From CAYMJA01 sp964391095 (GTDB taxonomy: Bacteria > Patescibacteriota > Minisyncoccia > Minisyncoccales > GWA2-38-27), in the NCBI GenBank assembly GCA_964391095.1, contig CAYMJA010000003.1, positions 1 through 64,000 of the forward strand: a DNA stretch of 64,000 nucleotides. The letters run 5' to 3'. The notes below the pieces were generated by a model. The model did no database searches and was not told where the DNA came from. It saw nothing but the letters and a program-made list of their open reading frames with translations. Position numbers and translations under genes: made by a program. Shown piece after piece: positions 35,401-43,474 of this stretch (the stretch's first letter is position 1; every line of letters begins with the position of its first letter).

Positions 35401-35706
35401 AAAATTACCAGTGATTGTTCTTTGATAAAATCCTTCTTTTTCTAAAGCAGTTTGAAGAGCTTTAACTTCTGTTCCCCCCATTCCATATTTTAAATTTCTA
35501 TTAAAATCGTGGGACCAAACCGTAGACGCTGGTTGAATTTCAGTTAATCGCTGTTGGAGTTCAGCGACTTGAGCGATTAAAGCTTCAATTTGGGCTTGAA
35601 GTCCCTCAACTGTTGCCGCTTTGGCAACTGGAGCATTGGCTCCTAAAAAGAAAACTGAAATTACCAAAAAAAGAGCAATTGAAAATAACTTTTTTGAATT
35701 TTTCAT
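32476..35706 (-). CDS. Large secreted protein with peptidoglycan-binding, PKD and dockerin-like domains
   Basis: A 1076-residue protein from ATG 35706, chosen for the Shine-Dalgarno AGAAGG eight bases upstream; the frame opens 15 codons earlier. A signal peptide (to about ANAPVAKAA) is followed by a coiled coil (VEGLQAQIEALIAQVAEL), a peptidoglycan-binding domain (GTEVKALQTALEKEG), two ISPxGGExWxIGxTxNITW domains, two PKD domains (DWGDE, DWGDS), CARDB-like and dockerin-like (CDYNRDRKVDGSDVS) segments. There are many cysteines. It is likely a surface or adhesion protein. Confidence 0.8.
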   Translation of the reverse strand: MKNSKKLFSIALFLVISVFFLGANAPVAKAATVEGLQAQIEALIAQVAELQQRLTEIQPASTVWSHDFNRNLKYGMGGTEVKALQTALEKEGFYQRTITGNFDEYTASAVVGFQEKYASEVLAPYPGLVHGTGFVGPTTRAKLNQLYGCKAVCKELWWYDNDHRFCQKKKFCGLYMYLGLRTFPTKAECEASLQEKSITVISPDGGEKWVIGTTHNITWSSEGFEKVEIELVNYATPVEVIKIANSLSASLEKYSWTLPDDLKSGDKYKIQVRVIPRPPHITVDESDNYFSIVKEGENLPPVVDGLTAPTQLKINQTGTWIIKAHDPENGVLSYRVDWGDEVSIPYSSSAERGVQTTSFTHSYNKVGTYTIKFTVTDDHRQTARTSTTVKVVSKTCHTTPLWDWDYCSPGCKCYAGEGDCDDDTECHTGYCHHNVGLKYGQVYRMDVCEEKEGKSITVISPNGGEEWVIGKTYNITWKVTGIPENYKIGIIGFLKKDAIKYSKIIDVNINASVGNYGLTVPSDLIPGEYKIGIHLSTLNGKIVAEDLSDNYFSILKYPTSCTDLENGLQESWNTTCGDAKYNPVYDLNKDKSINYLDYTLLGTRMNDEAWCKTMKESTEDPCKENHSPKLGEIAVFSSVKPRETVSFTFTATDSDEDNLSWSIDWGDSSVIKGVCPSTQPNTTFKTSHSWSKVGTYIVKVTVSDCRGGSDRASFNMNVKEEEIYQAEIDVLSYDKEVPFGEDIDIKVNVTNTGTATWTSTGLPEFHCRPHAYLPDGTYVHDITRGSGFGLPYDVAPGQSATLDNMKICTGEGMDINQIGELQLGIDMVYETKTWFGNEVKIPITIIEASGVCTDPTLVKYCDYNRDRKVDGSDVSFLEDVVIEARNCPGDKICDVNCDTKTDLFDVLELQELINACPGPMCWNVAPVFDWGAGRSSHRVYLNFNNGKGEIVSVEALPGCDNCYGISTLCNNDWPNDCQSICQENKVYNKGESCRYYLQLNKWDGSARCVMKVGFKDGNETNYKFFESSGEMHNETIEPIPDPRGLGLKNTNIESQLASISDAVAEMLKKIKELIGR

Positions 35707-35800
35707 AGTTTTTACCTTCTTAAATAAGCCTATTATGGTCTTATTTAACAAGGTGAGTTTAATTTATTAATTATTTCTAATAATTTTTAACCTTTGTTTT

Positions 35801-35829
35801 AGTTTACCCCCCCTAAAAACTTTTGTCAA
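35801..35829 (-). promoter_or_regulatory. Promoter of the large PKD protein gene
   Basis: Minus strand TTGACA (35829-35824), 17 bp ending in a run of seven Gs, TAAACT (35806-35801). The leader is about 90 nt and contains an AAATAAG/CTTATTT hairpin just before the Shine-Dalgarno sequence. Confidence 0.7.
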
Positions 35830-35830
35830 C

Positions 35831-35856
35831 CCTTCACCTAAGGCTTTGGGTGAAGG
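35831..35856 (-). terminator. Hairpin after murG, possible terminator
   Basis: CCTTCACC and GGTGAAGG enclose a 10-nt loop between murG and the promoter of the PKD gene. There is no good T run directly after it. Part of the sequence (GGCTTTAGGTGAAGGGTTAA) recurs at about 22266. Confidence 0.45.
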
Positions 35857-35917
35857 GTCAAGAACAACAATCTTGGAAACAATCTGAATCGGTCATTGCT
35901 CATTGGTTGCTCGGTTA

Positions 35918-37039
35918 TTAGGTTAAATAACTCGTAATATATTCTCCGATTATCCTGGCTGCATCTGGTTTGGAAAATTCTTTGGCTTTCTCGGCCATTT
36001 CTTCTAATTTTTTGGACTGAGAAAATAAATATTTCAATTTTTCTAAAAAGAAGTGCGGCAAGAAGTTTTTTTCCTCTATTACTATGGTGCTGCCATTTTT
36101 CGCAAAAGCATAAGCGTTTTTTACTTGATGATTCTGGGCAGCGCCAGGCAGGGGCACCAAAATACTTGGTTTCCCTAAAGCCGCAATTTCAAAAATACTT
36201 CCTGCTCCGGCTCTGCTAATAATTAAGTCAGCCGCCTGATAAGCATGGGATAATTCTTTCTCGTCTAAAAAGGGCAAAGGATGGTAATATTTTTTTAGAT
36301 TCTCCTTTATAACTACATTTGCCCCTGCTTTTACTTCTTCAAAATTCTTTCTGCCGGTCTGATGAATTATTTCAAAATTCTCCAAAAGTTTTGATAAAAC
36401 TGTTAATACTTGGTCATTGATTTTTTGAGCGCCCTGGGAACCGCCTAAAATAAGAATTAGCGGTTTTTCTCCTGTCAATTTAAATATCTTCTTAGCTTCT
36501 TTGCTAGACCCTTTAAGAAGTTCTTTTCTTATAGGATTGCCAATTGAAATCACTTTCTTAGCCGGGAAATATTCAGTTTCCTCTATAGGAAAAGAGGTAA
36601 AAATTTCTAAAACAAGCTTGCCTGCTATTTTATTAGCCAATCCAGGAGCAGTATCTGATTCATGTAAAAATAAAAAAATTGGCGTAAGAAGTATCCAGCC
36701 AGCAATAATCGTGGGTATTGAACCATACCCTCCTTTACTAAAAATAAGGTCAGGAGAAATTACAAAAATATGAAAAAATGCCTGAAGAATCCCTATTGGC
36801 AATTTAAATAAAATATCAACAATATTGAGCAAAGAAAAATATCTTCTAATCTTTCCTGCTAAAATTGTCTTCACTTCAATTCCCTCTTTAGAAAGAAGGT
36901 CCCCAAAAAATTTATCCTTTGGGCCAATGTAAAAAAATCGAAATTCTCCCTGAGGGTGATTTCTTCTAATCTCTCTTATAATAGCAATTATCGGAAAAAT
37001 GTGTCCGGCGGTTCCACCACCAGTGAAAAGAATTTTCAT
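35918..37039 (-). CDS. murG: UDP-GlcNAc:lipid I GlcNAc transferase MurG
   Basis: A 373-residue GT-B glycosyltransferase that turns lipid I into lipid II at the inner membrane face. GGGTAGHIFPIIA is the N-terminal G loop, SKGGYGSIPTI follows, ILGGSQGAQKIND is in the second lobe, and ISRAGAGSIFEIAALGKPSILVPLP is the donor-binding site. It lies 17 bp after ftsW in the dcw-like run murD-ftsW-murG. Confidence 0.95.
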   Translation of the reverse strand: MKILFTGGGTAGHIFPIIAIIREIRRNHPQGEFRFFYIGPKDKFFGDLLSKEGIEVKTILAGKIRRYFSLLNIVDILFKLPIGILQAFFHIFVISPDLIFSKGGYGSIPTIIAGWILLTPIFLFLHESDTAPGLANKIAGKLVLEIFTSFPIEETEYFPAKKVISIGNPIRKELLKGSSKEAKKIFKLTGEKPLILILGGSQGAQKINDQVLTVLSKLLENFEIIHQTGRKNFEEVKAGANVVIKENLKKYYHPLPFLDEKELSHAYQAADLIISRAGAGSIFEIAALGKPSILVPLPGAAQNHQVKNAYAFAKNGSTIVIEEKNFLPHFFLEKLKYLFSQSKKLEEMAEKAKEFSKPDAARIIGEYITSYLT

Positions 37040-37056
37040 ACTGTTTTATCATTCTA

Positions 37057-38172
37057 TCATCTTTTGTTCGATTTAGAAATATTCAACAATATTCCTATGC
37101 CTATCAACTCGGCTACTAAGTGCGAACCTCCGTAACTAATAAAAGGCAAAGGGATGCCGGTTAAGGGCAAGACGCCAATCATAGAGCCGATATTAATAAA
37201 AGCCTGAATACAAATCCAGGAACCTATTCCAATTGCCAGAATCTGAGAAAATCTATCAGAACTTTTTTTGGCAATTTTAAATGCTCTCCAAAAGAGAAAT
37301 AAAAAAAGAAAAATTAAAACTAAAGAACCAATAAACCCTGTCTCCTCGGCATATATAGCAAAGATTGAATCTGACATTGTCTGGGGAAGAAAACCAATCT
37401 GTTTTGAGGCCCCAAGGCCCAATCCAAAAATTCCCCCCGAACCCACCGTAATCAGGGCTTGCTTTATCTGGTAACCTATTCCCATCGGGTCGCTCTTCAT
37501 TCCTAAAAAAACTAAAACCCTCTTTATCCTATAAGAAGCATTTCCTATTAAAGCCAACATCCCTCCTCCAAACATTAAAACTATTAAGATACTGTGCCCC
37601 AAAGAAGTATTTGCTGAAAAATACATTAATAAAGCAACACAAGCAATCATTCCTAAGGTGCTAACATCTGATTGACAGCCCAAAAGAAAAGTAATAACCC
37701 CTAAGACAATAAGGAAAGGAATGAGGGCGAGCTTAGTTTTGTTTTCTTGAAGAGAATTCTTCCCTGTTCGGGGAGCCAACCAAGCAGAAAGATAAAGAAT
37801 AAAACTAAGTTTTAAAAATTCAGACGGCTGAAAGGAAACAAACCCTAAGTTTAACCAACGCGGCGCTCCGCCAGAAACAATACCAAGCCCGGGGATAAAA
37901 ACCAGCGCCATTAGGGCTAGATTTAACAAAAGTAAATACCAAGCCAAATTTTTAAATCGGGACAAATGAATCTTAAACGCAGCAAAACCTAAAATACCTC
38001 CAAAAAGCAACCCATAAATCATTTGATGCAAAAGATAATAAGTTGTTTTTCCAAATTTTTCCTGAGAAAAAACTGCCGAAACGCTAGCCAAAACTAAAAT
38101 CCCCAAAATTAGCAAAAGTGCCACTGCAATAGCTAAAGGGTAATCAAAGTGATGTAATTTTTGAATTGCCAT
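37057..38172 (-). CDS. ftsW: SEDS glycosyltransferase FtsW
   Basis: A 371-residue SEDS protein with about ten membrane helices. Signature segments are LGFVSFQPSEFLKLSFILYLSAWL, the catalytic-loop region SDPMGIGYQIKQALITVGSGGIFGLGLG, and GVLPLTGIPLPFISYGGSHL near the C-terminus. It polymerises glycan at the septum with a class B PBP. The start codon overlaps the murD stop. FtsW rather than RodA is chosen from the murD-murG context. Confidence 0.92.
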   Translation of the reverse strand: MAIQKLHHFDYPLAIAVALLLILGILVLASVSAVFSQEKFGKTTYYLLHQMIYGLLFGGILGFAAFKIHLSRFKNLAWYLLLLNLALMALVFIPGLGIVSGGAPRWLNLGFVSFQPSEFLKLSFILYLSAWLAPRTGKNSLQENKTKLALIPFLIVLGVITFLLGCQSDVSTLGMIACVALLMYFSANTSLGHSILIVLMFGGGMLALIGNASYRIKRVLVFLGMKSDPMGIGYQIKQALITVGSGGIFGLGLGASKQIGFLPQTMSDSIFAIYAEETGFIGSLVLIFLFLFLFWRAFKIAKKSSDRFSQILAIGIGSWICIQAFINIGSMIGVLPLTGIPLPFISYGGSHLVAELIGIGILLNISKSNKR

Positions 38173-39431
38173 TACAATTTCTTTATCGCTTTTACAAATT
38201 GCTCGCCTCTGTCAAATTCATTCTTAAATAAATTAAAAGATGTCGCTCCGGGAGAAAGTAAAACAACATCTTCCCTTTTGGCTCGCTCGGCCGCCTTTTT
38301 TATCGCCTTTTCCATTGAGTCAACCCAAGACATTTTCACTTCCTTTAATTTCTTTAATTCTTTTTTAAGTTTATCAGAAGCTGTTCCGGGCAAAAGGATA
38401 AGATAATCAACTCTTTTTTGGATTTCTTTGGCTAAATCTCTGTAATTGAGTTTTTTGTCCATGCCGCCGGCAATAAGAATAATTCTGGAATCGGAAAATC
38501 TTTCTCTAAATGTCTTTATTGCTAATATTGCTGCTTGAGGAACGGTAGCAGTGGTATCGTTAATATATTTTACTCCTTTTTTTATAGCAACCAGTTCCTG
38601 CCTATTGGGAACGCCTTTGAAATTAGAAAGAACTTTTTTAATATTTCCTTTAGGAATTTTAAAAATTTTAGCAACAGCCAAAGCGGCCGAAATGTTAGAA
38701 TCTTTGAAGAAATAAACCTTGGAAAGAGCAGATAGGGCAAATTTCCTTGTATAGGGATTATGATAGTTTACTACCAAAATATCTGTCTCCTTTTGATATT
38801 TAAAAATTGGTTTTTTTGCCGCGATATAATCCTTAAAATTCTTATACCTATCTAAATGGTCTGGAAAAATATTCGTAATTACAGCTACTTTCGGACTCTT
38901 TTTTAAATCTTCCAGTTGAAAACTGGAAAGTTCCAGAACTACCTTGCTCTCTTTGTTGATTTTAGAAAGAATCTCTAAGGGCGACCTACTGATATTGCCG
39001 GCTAAAATTGTATCCGGAAACTTGCTTTTTAAGAAAAAATAAATAAGAGTGGTAACAGTTGATTTTCCTTTGGTGCCGGTAACCCCGATAATGGGGGCTT
39101 GGCATAACTCAAAAAATATACCAATATCCGTTTTTACAGGAATATTATGCTTTTTGGCAATTTTAAGATAAGGGGAACTGCGGGGAACAGCTGGATTTTT
39201 AATGACTAAATCGGTGCTGATGAAATCTTCTTTTCGGTGTTTGCCTAATACGAATTTTATAGACAAACCCTTGAGCTTTTGGAGAGATTCTCTTAATTGC
39301 TCTTTTGTTTTAAGGTCAGTTACCAAAACTTTTGCTCCTTGTTGATAGAAAAATTTAGCCACGCCTACTCCCCCACCCAGCAATCCTAATCCCATTATGG
39401 TTACTCTTTTGTTCTTAAACAGTTTTCTCAT
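38172..39431 (-). CDS. murD: UDP-MurNAc-L-Ala:D-Glu ligase MurD
   Basis: A 419-residue Mur ligase. The N-terminal Rossmann-like domain has VTIMGLGLLGGGVGVAKF, the ATP site is GVTGTKGKSTVTTLIYF, ELSSFQLEDL and TNIFPDHLDRYKNFKDYI follow, and the C-terminal domain has INDTTATVPQAA and LLSPGATSFNLF. It adds D-glutamate to the stem peptide. Its own promoter (39444-39472) directly follows a terminator; a GGTGAT sequence precedes the ATG by two bases or less. Confidence 0.94.
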   Translation of the reverse strand: MRKLFKNKRVTIMGLGLLGGGVGVAKFFYQQGAKVLVTDLKTKEQLRESLQKLKGLSIKFVLGKHRKEDFISTDLVIKNPAVPRSSPYLKIAKKHNIPVKTDIGIFFELCQAPIIGVTGTKGKSTVTTLIYFFLKSKFPDTILAGNISRSPLEILSKINKESKVVLELSSFQLEDLKKSPKVAVITNIFPDHLDRYKNFKDYIAAKKPIFKYQKETDILVVNYHNPYTRKFALSALSKVYFFKDSNISAALAVAKIFKIPKGNIKKVLSNFKGVPNRQELVAIKKGVKYINDTTATVPQAAILAIKTFRERFSDSRIILIAGGMDKKLNYRDLAKEIQKRVDYLILLPGTASDKLKKELKKLKEVKMSWVDSMEKAIKKAAERAKREDVVLLSPGATSFNLFKNEFDRGEQFVKAIKKL

Positions 39432-39443
39432 ATCACCGTTTTA

Positions 39444-39472
39444 ATTTTACTTTATTTTTCCTTTTTGGTCAA
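39444..39472 (-). promoter_or_regulatory. murD-ftsW-murG promoter
   Basis: Minus strand TTGACC (39472-39467), 17 bp, TAAAAT (39449-39444); the expected leader is only a few bases. Confidence 0.65.
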
Positions 39473-39476
39473 AAAA

Positions 39477-39506
39477 AAAACAGCTCGCTGGACAGCGAGC
39501 TGTTTT
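39477..39506 (-). terminator. Terminator of the 203-residue protein gene
   Basis: AAAACAGCTCGCT pairs with AGCGAGCTGTTTT over a GGAC loop, followed on the minus strand by a T run. The stem is almost the same as the one at 32420-32449. Confidence 0.9.
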
Positions 39507-39526
39507 TGAAAACCTAGATTAATTTC

Positions 39527-40138
39527 TTACTCCAAAAAGCGAAAAGTAGAAAGCATCTCGTCAAAAACTTCTATGTCTTTTTCTAAATCAAATACTTCAT
39601 AAAAAGACGGTTTACTATATTTGGGGCCAGTAAAGTTAAAAACAATACTCAAACAGTTATTTTCTTCAAATATTGTATCGTAGCTTTTTGTATAAGCAAG
39701 ATGTTCTGTACCGCCTGTTTTGTCAATTTCTACAAGAAAATTTATTCCATTAACCGTCTCCATTTTTTCAGGGTATTTATTCATTTTTGCTTTAATTTTA
39801 GAACAAACAATGTCTTCTGGAATACCTATATAAAAGTACTTATGTAATCCTGGTTTATCGGGAAATTCAAAAAAAACTTGACCCGGGTGTTCTATAAGAG
39901 TTATGGAATCAGGATACTTTATTTCATAGCCATACTCTTCATTTCTATAAGTTTCCCAATCAGCGGTTTCGTCTGGTGGAGGTGTTGGCATAGGAGTTGG
40001 TGTCACCGTTGGTTCTGGCTCCTCCGGCGCCCATAAATACTGGTAAGCCAAGATTCCTCCGAGAGCGACAATCACTGCTACAACAATGATTGCAATTCCC
40101 AATAACGATGAAATACCTTTTTGTTCTTGATTTTTCAC
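39527..40138 (-). CDS. Membrane-anchored protein with proline-rich linker
   Basis: A 203-residue protein starting with GTG. An N-terminal membrane helix (residues 8-33) is followed by a P/T-rich linker (EPEPTVTPTPMPTPPP) and a soluble domain opening DWETYRNEEYGYEIKYP, a motif seen at the start of many small CPR exported domains (a PsbP-like fold is possible). The role is unknown. It lies between mraY and murD but has its own terminator. Confidence 0.65.
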   Translation of the reverse strand: MKNQEQKGISSLLGIAIIVVAVIVALGGILAYQYLWAPEEPEPTVTPTPMPTPPPDETADWETYRNEEYGYEIKYPDSITLIEHPGQVFFEFPDKPGLHKYFYIGIPEDIVCSKIKAKMNKYPEKMETVNGINFLVEIDKTGGTEHLAYTKSYDTIFEENNCLSIVFNFTGPKYSKPSFYEVFDLEKDIEVFDEMLSTFRFLE

Positions 40139-40183
40139 ATTTTTATGAATTTAATTTATTTATATTTCGACTTTATTAGCCCA

Positions 40184-41242
40184 TTAGCCCAACAATCTAA
40201 TTGCGACGCCGATAATGGCCATTACAACACCAATAACCCAAAACCTCATTGTGATTTTGTAATGGGGCCAGCCCTTGGCTTCAAAATGATGATGGATAGG
40301 AGCAGCCAGAAAGAGTTTTTTGTGACGAATTTTCCTTGAAAGAAGTTGAAGAATTACTGAGCCGGACTCAACAACCAATAAAAAACCAATGATTGGCAAA
40401 ACCAAAACAGAATCAGTCAAAAAAGCTACTACTGTTAAAGCAGAACAAAGCCCTAATACTCCAGTTTCTCCCATATAAAATCTGGCCGGTGGGATATTGA
40501 ACCACAAAAAAGCTAAAATTGCTCCGGTAATTACAGCGCAGAAAGCAGCAATATTAATTTGTCCGTTAAATAAGGCGATCCCACCAAAAGCGGCGAACAT
40601 TGAAGCAAAAGCTCCTCCGGCCAAGCCGTCCAAGCCGTCAATCACTCCCCCGCTATAAGTTGCGAGCATTACCAGAACAAAGAAAGGAATATACCAAATC
40701 CCAATCAAAAAGTCACCGTTTGCTGGAATATGAATAGTAATATAACCTAATTTAAAAAAGAACCACCAACCCCCAATTAATCCAATTAAGGCAACTAAAA
40801 TTAAGCGATATCTTAATTTTAGGCCTCCGCCAATATACTTTCCTTTGCCAAAAACCTGTAAAATATCATCTAATAATCCAACCAAAGAGGCCACAACTAA
40901 AGCGAAAAGAGGCAGCCATGTTTGAGACCTGCTTAAAAAATTCAATTTTTGAAAACACCAAATATTAGTTTTAGAAAGCAAAAGAAAAAAAATAGCCAAA
41001 ACTAAAGTAGTCCCCCAAATAAGCAGTCCTCCGAACCTCGGAATACGGGTTTCGCCTTTTTTATGAAATTTTTGAAAAAAGGGGAGCCCTCTGCCATCTA
41101 TTGATTTAGTTCTAACTTTTTTACGCCAGAGTTTATGTTTATATAAAAAATGAGTTAAAATTGGAGTTAACCAGAAAGCTAAAATAAAAGCAACTGCTCC
41201 CAGAAAAAAAATCTTAATGACATTTATAGTTATTTCAGACAT
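40184..41242 (-). CDS. mraY: Phospho-MurNAc-pentapeptide translocase MraY
   Basis: A 352-residue polytopic enzyme from ATG 41242; the frame extends 12 codons further, but the promoter ends seven bases before this ATG. Motifs: FQKFHKKGETRIPRFGGLLIW, SLVGLLDDILQVFGKGK, YSGGVIDGLDGLAGGAFAS and RKIRHKKLFLAAPIHHHFEAKGW (catalytic HHH). It makes lipid I from UDP-MurNAc-pentapeptide and polyprenyl phosphate. Confidence 0.95.
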   Translation of the reverse strand: MSEITINVIKIFFLGAVAFILAFWLTPILTHFLYKHKLWRKKVRTKSIDGRGLPFFQKFHKKGETRIPRFGGLLIWGTTLVLAIFFLLLSKTNIWCFQKLNFLSRSQTWLPLFALVVASLVGLLDDILQVFGKGKYIGGGLKLRYRLILVALIGLIGGWWFFFKLGYITIHIPANGDFLIGIWYIPFFVLVMLATYSGGVIDGLDGLAGGAFASMFAAFGGIALFNGQINIAAFCAVITGAILAFLWFNIPPARFYMGETGVLGLCSALTVVAFLTDSVLVLPIIGFLLVVESGSVILQLLSRKIRHKKLFLAAPIHHHFEAKGWPHYKITMRFWVIGVVMAIIGVAIRLLG

Positions 41243-41249
41243 AATATAA

Positions 41250-41278
41250 ATTACAATGTTAAAATGCTCCAATATCAA
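41250..41278 (-). promoter_or_regulatory. mraY promoter, probably leaderless
   Basis: Minus strand TTGATA (41278-41273), 17 bp, TGTAAT (41255-41250), then exactly 7 nt to ATG 41242. Confidence 0.6.
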
Positions 41279-41305
41279 GATATTAGGAAATTAGAAAGAT
41301 AAAGA

Positions 41306-42349
41306 TTAAAAATTAGAAAAAGCTGAATACCAAACATCGTTTCTCCATTCCCAATTACTATCCATTCCGCCCATTACCCAGATTTTATCCTCAAAAACGA
41401 CTGAAGTGTGGTCCTCCCGCCCTTTCCAAGGAGTATCTTTTCCGGTTTTTTCCCAAGTATATCCGTCTCCTGAATACCAAACATCCTTTAATCCTTTGCC
41501 CTCTTTAGTATTCCAGCCGCTAATAATCCAGATTTTATCTTCAAAAACAACTGAAGTATGTCCATGCCTTGCGGACCAAGGAGCATCCTCGGCAACTAAT
41601 TCCCAATCCTCTCCGTTTTCTGAAACCCAGATATCGTCTTTAGTGCTAGCAGCGCTTTCGCCAAAACCGCATCCGCCCATCAGCCATAATTTATTTTTAA
41701 AGACAGTTACAGTGTGGTCATACCTGCCTGGCCAAGGCGCTGAGGAAACGGCTTCAGTCCAATTTATCCCATTTTCAGAAAACCAAACATCATTTTTAAG
41801 TTCTCTTTCAAAAAAATTAACCCCTCCGATTACCCAAATTTTATCATTAAAAACATTTACTGAATGACCGCTTCTTGGCGACCAAGGAGCAGAAGAGAGA
41901 ACTCTTTCCCAATTCATCCCGTCTTCGGAAATCCAAACATCATTTTTATGTTCGCTATTTCTAATTCGTTTTTCAAAACCCCCAAGTAGCCAAATTTTAT
42001 TATTGAAAACCGCCATGCCCAGAGATCTTCTTTTCCCCCAAGGAGCATCCTCGGCAACTAATTCCCAATCCTCTCCGTTTTCTGAAACCCAGATATCACT
42101 TTTATGGGGAAGATTACCGTAATTGCCATCAAAATTTTTTCCACCGTCTATGCCGCCAAAAAGCCAAATTTTATCTTTAAAAACTACTGAACCGTGAGAA
42201 TCTCTTGTTGACCAAGGAGCGCTAGAAACTACTTTTTTCCATTCCTCGGGTCCTTTTTTATTTAAAAAAACCAAAATAATCCCCAAAGCAATAATTAAAC
42301 AAATTGCTATGAATAGAATTTTTTTATTTCTTTGCAAAAAATTTCCCAT
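41306..42349 (-). CDS. Membrane-anchored Kelch-type beta-propeller
   Basis: A 347-residue protein: one N-terminal membrane helix (residues 10-28), then about six repeats of roughly 50 residues with the pattern W-x-APW-x-x-R-x-x-H-x-x-VF-x-DKIW-x-x-GG. Such repeats form a six-bladed propeller outside the cell for protein or glycan binding. The repeats are very regular at protein and DNA level, suggesting recent expansion. It follows dacA by 24 bp in the aspS-dacA run. Confidence 0.75.
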   Translation of the reverse strand: MGNFLQRNKKILFIAICLIIALGIILVFLNKKGPEEWKKVVSSAPWSTRDSHGSVVFKDKIWLFGGIDGGKNFDGNYGNLPHKSDIWVSENGEDWELVAEDAPWGKRRSLGMAVFNNKIWLLGGFEKRIRNSEHKNDVWISEDGMNWERVLSSAPWSPRSGHSVNVFNDKIWVIGGVNFFERELKNDVWFSENGINWTEAVSSAPWPGRYDHTVTVFKNKLWLMGGCGFGESAASTKDDIWVSENGEDWELVAEDAPWSARHGHTSVVFEDKIWIISGWNTKEGKGLKDVWYSGDGYTWEKTGKDTPWKGREDHTSVVFEDKIWVMGGMDSNWEWRNDVWYSAFSNF

Positions 42350-42373
42350 TTAATTCTTATGCTTCAACAAGAA

Positions 42374-43474
42374 CTACCATTTATAGGCATTTTCTATATG
42401 ACTCACCAATCTAAGCATTTCTTCAAAACGGTCGTTAGACCCTAAAATTATATTAATAAAATATCCCTTATTTTCGGTCGGAGGTTTTAAAACTAAAAGA
42501 AAACATTCTCCAGCCCTATCTGTATAACCGGTTTTCCCTCCAATAATTCTGTCTTGCCAGCTGGCAGATTTTTCTAAAAACTTATTAGTATTGGTAAGTT
42601 TTGGCCCGTAAAGGTTAAATTCTGAGGTAGAAAGAATTTCCCAAATTAAGGATCTTCTTGCCCCATTAGCCCTACCCTCAATTTGAGAACGGGGTTTTTT
42701 AAGGTTTAATAACTCTTCAGTCAATTTAACCAAATCAGCGACAGTTGAATAATTTACCCCGTTAGCGATACTTCCTGATATTGCTTCCTCCTCGCTTTCA
42801 GAATCTCTAACGGGGTTTATTCTGGTTCCCGGTTCTTCGGGGTCAAGACCGGTAGAATTGACAAAAAAAGTATTCTCAAGATTCATTTTTCGGGCTTCCA
42901 AATTCATAAACTCAACAAATTTTTCTTCCGTCATCTCATCGTAATCATTAGCTAAAGAGAAAGCAGCGTCATTGCTTGATTCCATTAATAAAGGATAAAG
43001 AAGGTATTCCGCATGGTATTGCTTTCCTGCTTCTAATTTTCCAAAATCCTCTGCCTGGCTAACGGCTTCTTTAGAAATTGTAATTTCTTTTGAAAGGTCA
43101 TAATTTTCTAGAACAATAAGAGCTGTCATCAACTTAGTTAAACTAGCAATTGGCAGTTTCTGATCAGTGTTTTTTGCAAAAAGAATTTTTTCCTCTTTCT
43201 CTCCGCTTCGCTCATTTACCAAGACCGAAATTGCAGCCCTGGCGTCAATTTTCAAATTCTTTAAACATTCGGTTTGTAACCTCTCAAACTTTAATCTTTC
43301 TATCTTATCTTTAAGAATTAGTTGATTGGCTTGTGCGGTAAATATTTCTGGCCGTTTAGATATTTCCTGCCAAAAGAAAAAATCTTCTAAATTCTTGGCG
43401 AAAATACTAATTCCCCACCAGAAAAACAGGCTTAAAATAAAAGAAACCAGAAAAATTTTATATTCCTTTCTCAT
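42374..43474 (-). CDS. dacA: D-alanyl-D-alanine carboxypeptidase (S11)
   Basis: A 366-residue PBP5-type enzyme: N-terminal membrane helix (residues 8-24), then SxxK in IASLTKLMTAL, SxN in ESSNDAAFSL and KTG in GGKTGYTDRAGECF. It trims terminal D-Ala. The usual C-terminal amphipathic anchor domain is absent; the N-terminal helix anchors it instead. A 61-bp palindromic element encodes an extra segment (NPVRDSESEEEAISGSIANG) before NYSTVADLVKL. The start overlaps aspS by four bases (ATGA). Confidence 0.9.
   Translation of the reverse strand: MRKEYKIFLVSFILSLFFWWGISIFAKNLEDFFFWQEISKRPEIFTAQANQLILKDKIERLKFERLQTECLKNLKIDARAAISVLVNERSGEKEEKILFAKNTDQKLPIASLTKLMTALIVLENYDLSKEITISKEAVSQAEDFGKLEAGKQYHAEYLLYPLLMESSNDAAFSLANDYDEMTEEKFVEFMNLEARKMNLENTFFVNSTGLDPEEPGTRINPVRDSESEEEAISGSIANGVNYSTVADLVKLTEELLNLKKPRSQIEGRANGARRSLIWEILSTSEFNLYGPKLTNTNKFLEKSASWQDRIIGGKTGYTDRAGECFLLVLKPPTENKGYFINIILGSNDRFEEMLRLVSHIENAYKW
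42756..42816 (-). repeat. Palindromic element inserted in dacA
   Basis: ACCCCGTTAG and CTAACGGGGT form perfect 10-bp ends of a 61-bp unit with a CTGAAAGC core. The unit is in frame and adds about 20 residues. A 37-bp relative with the same ends and core occurs at 58141-58177. Confidence 0.8.

Noticed and set aside
42374..43474. Frameshift or misassembly in dacA at the extra segment
   Set aside because: The segment is a clean palindromic unit, in frame on both sides, with all catalytic motifs intact.
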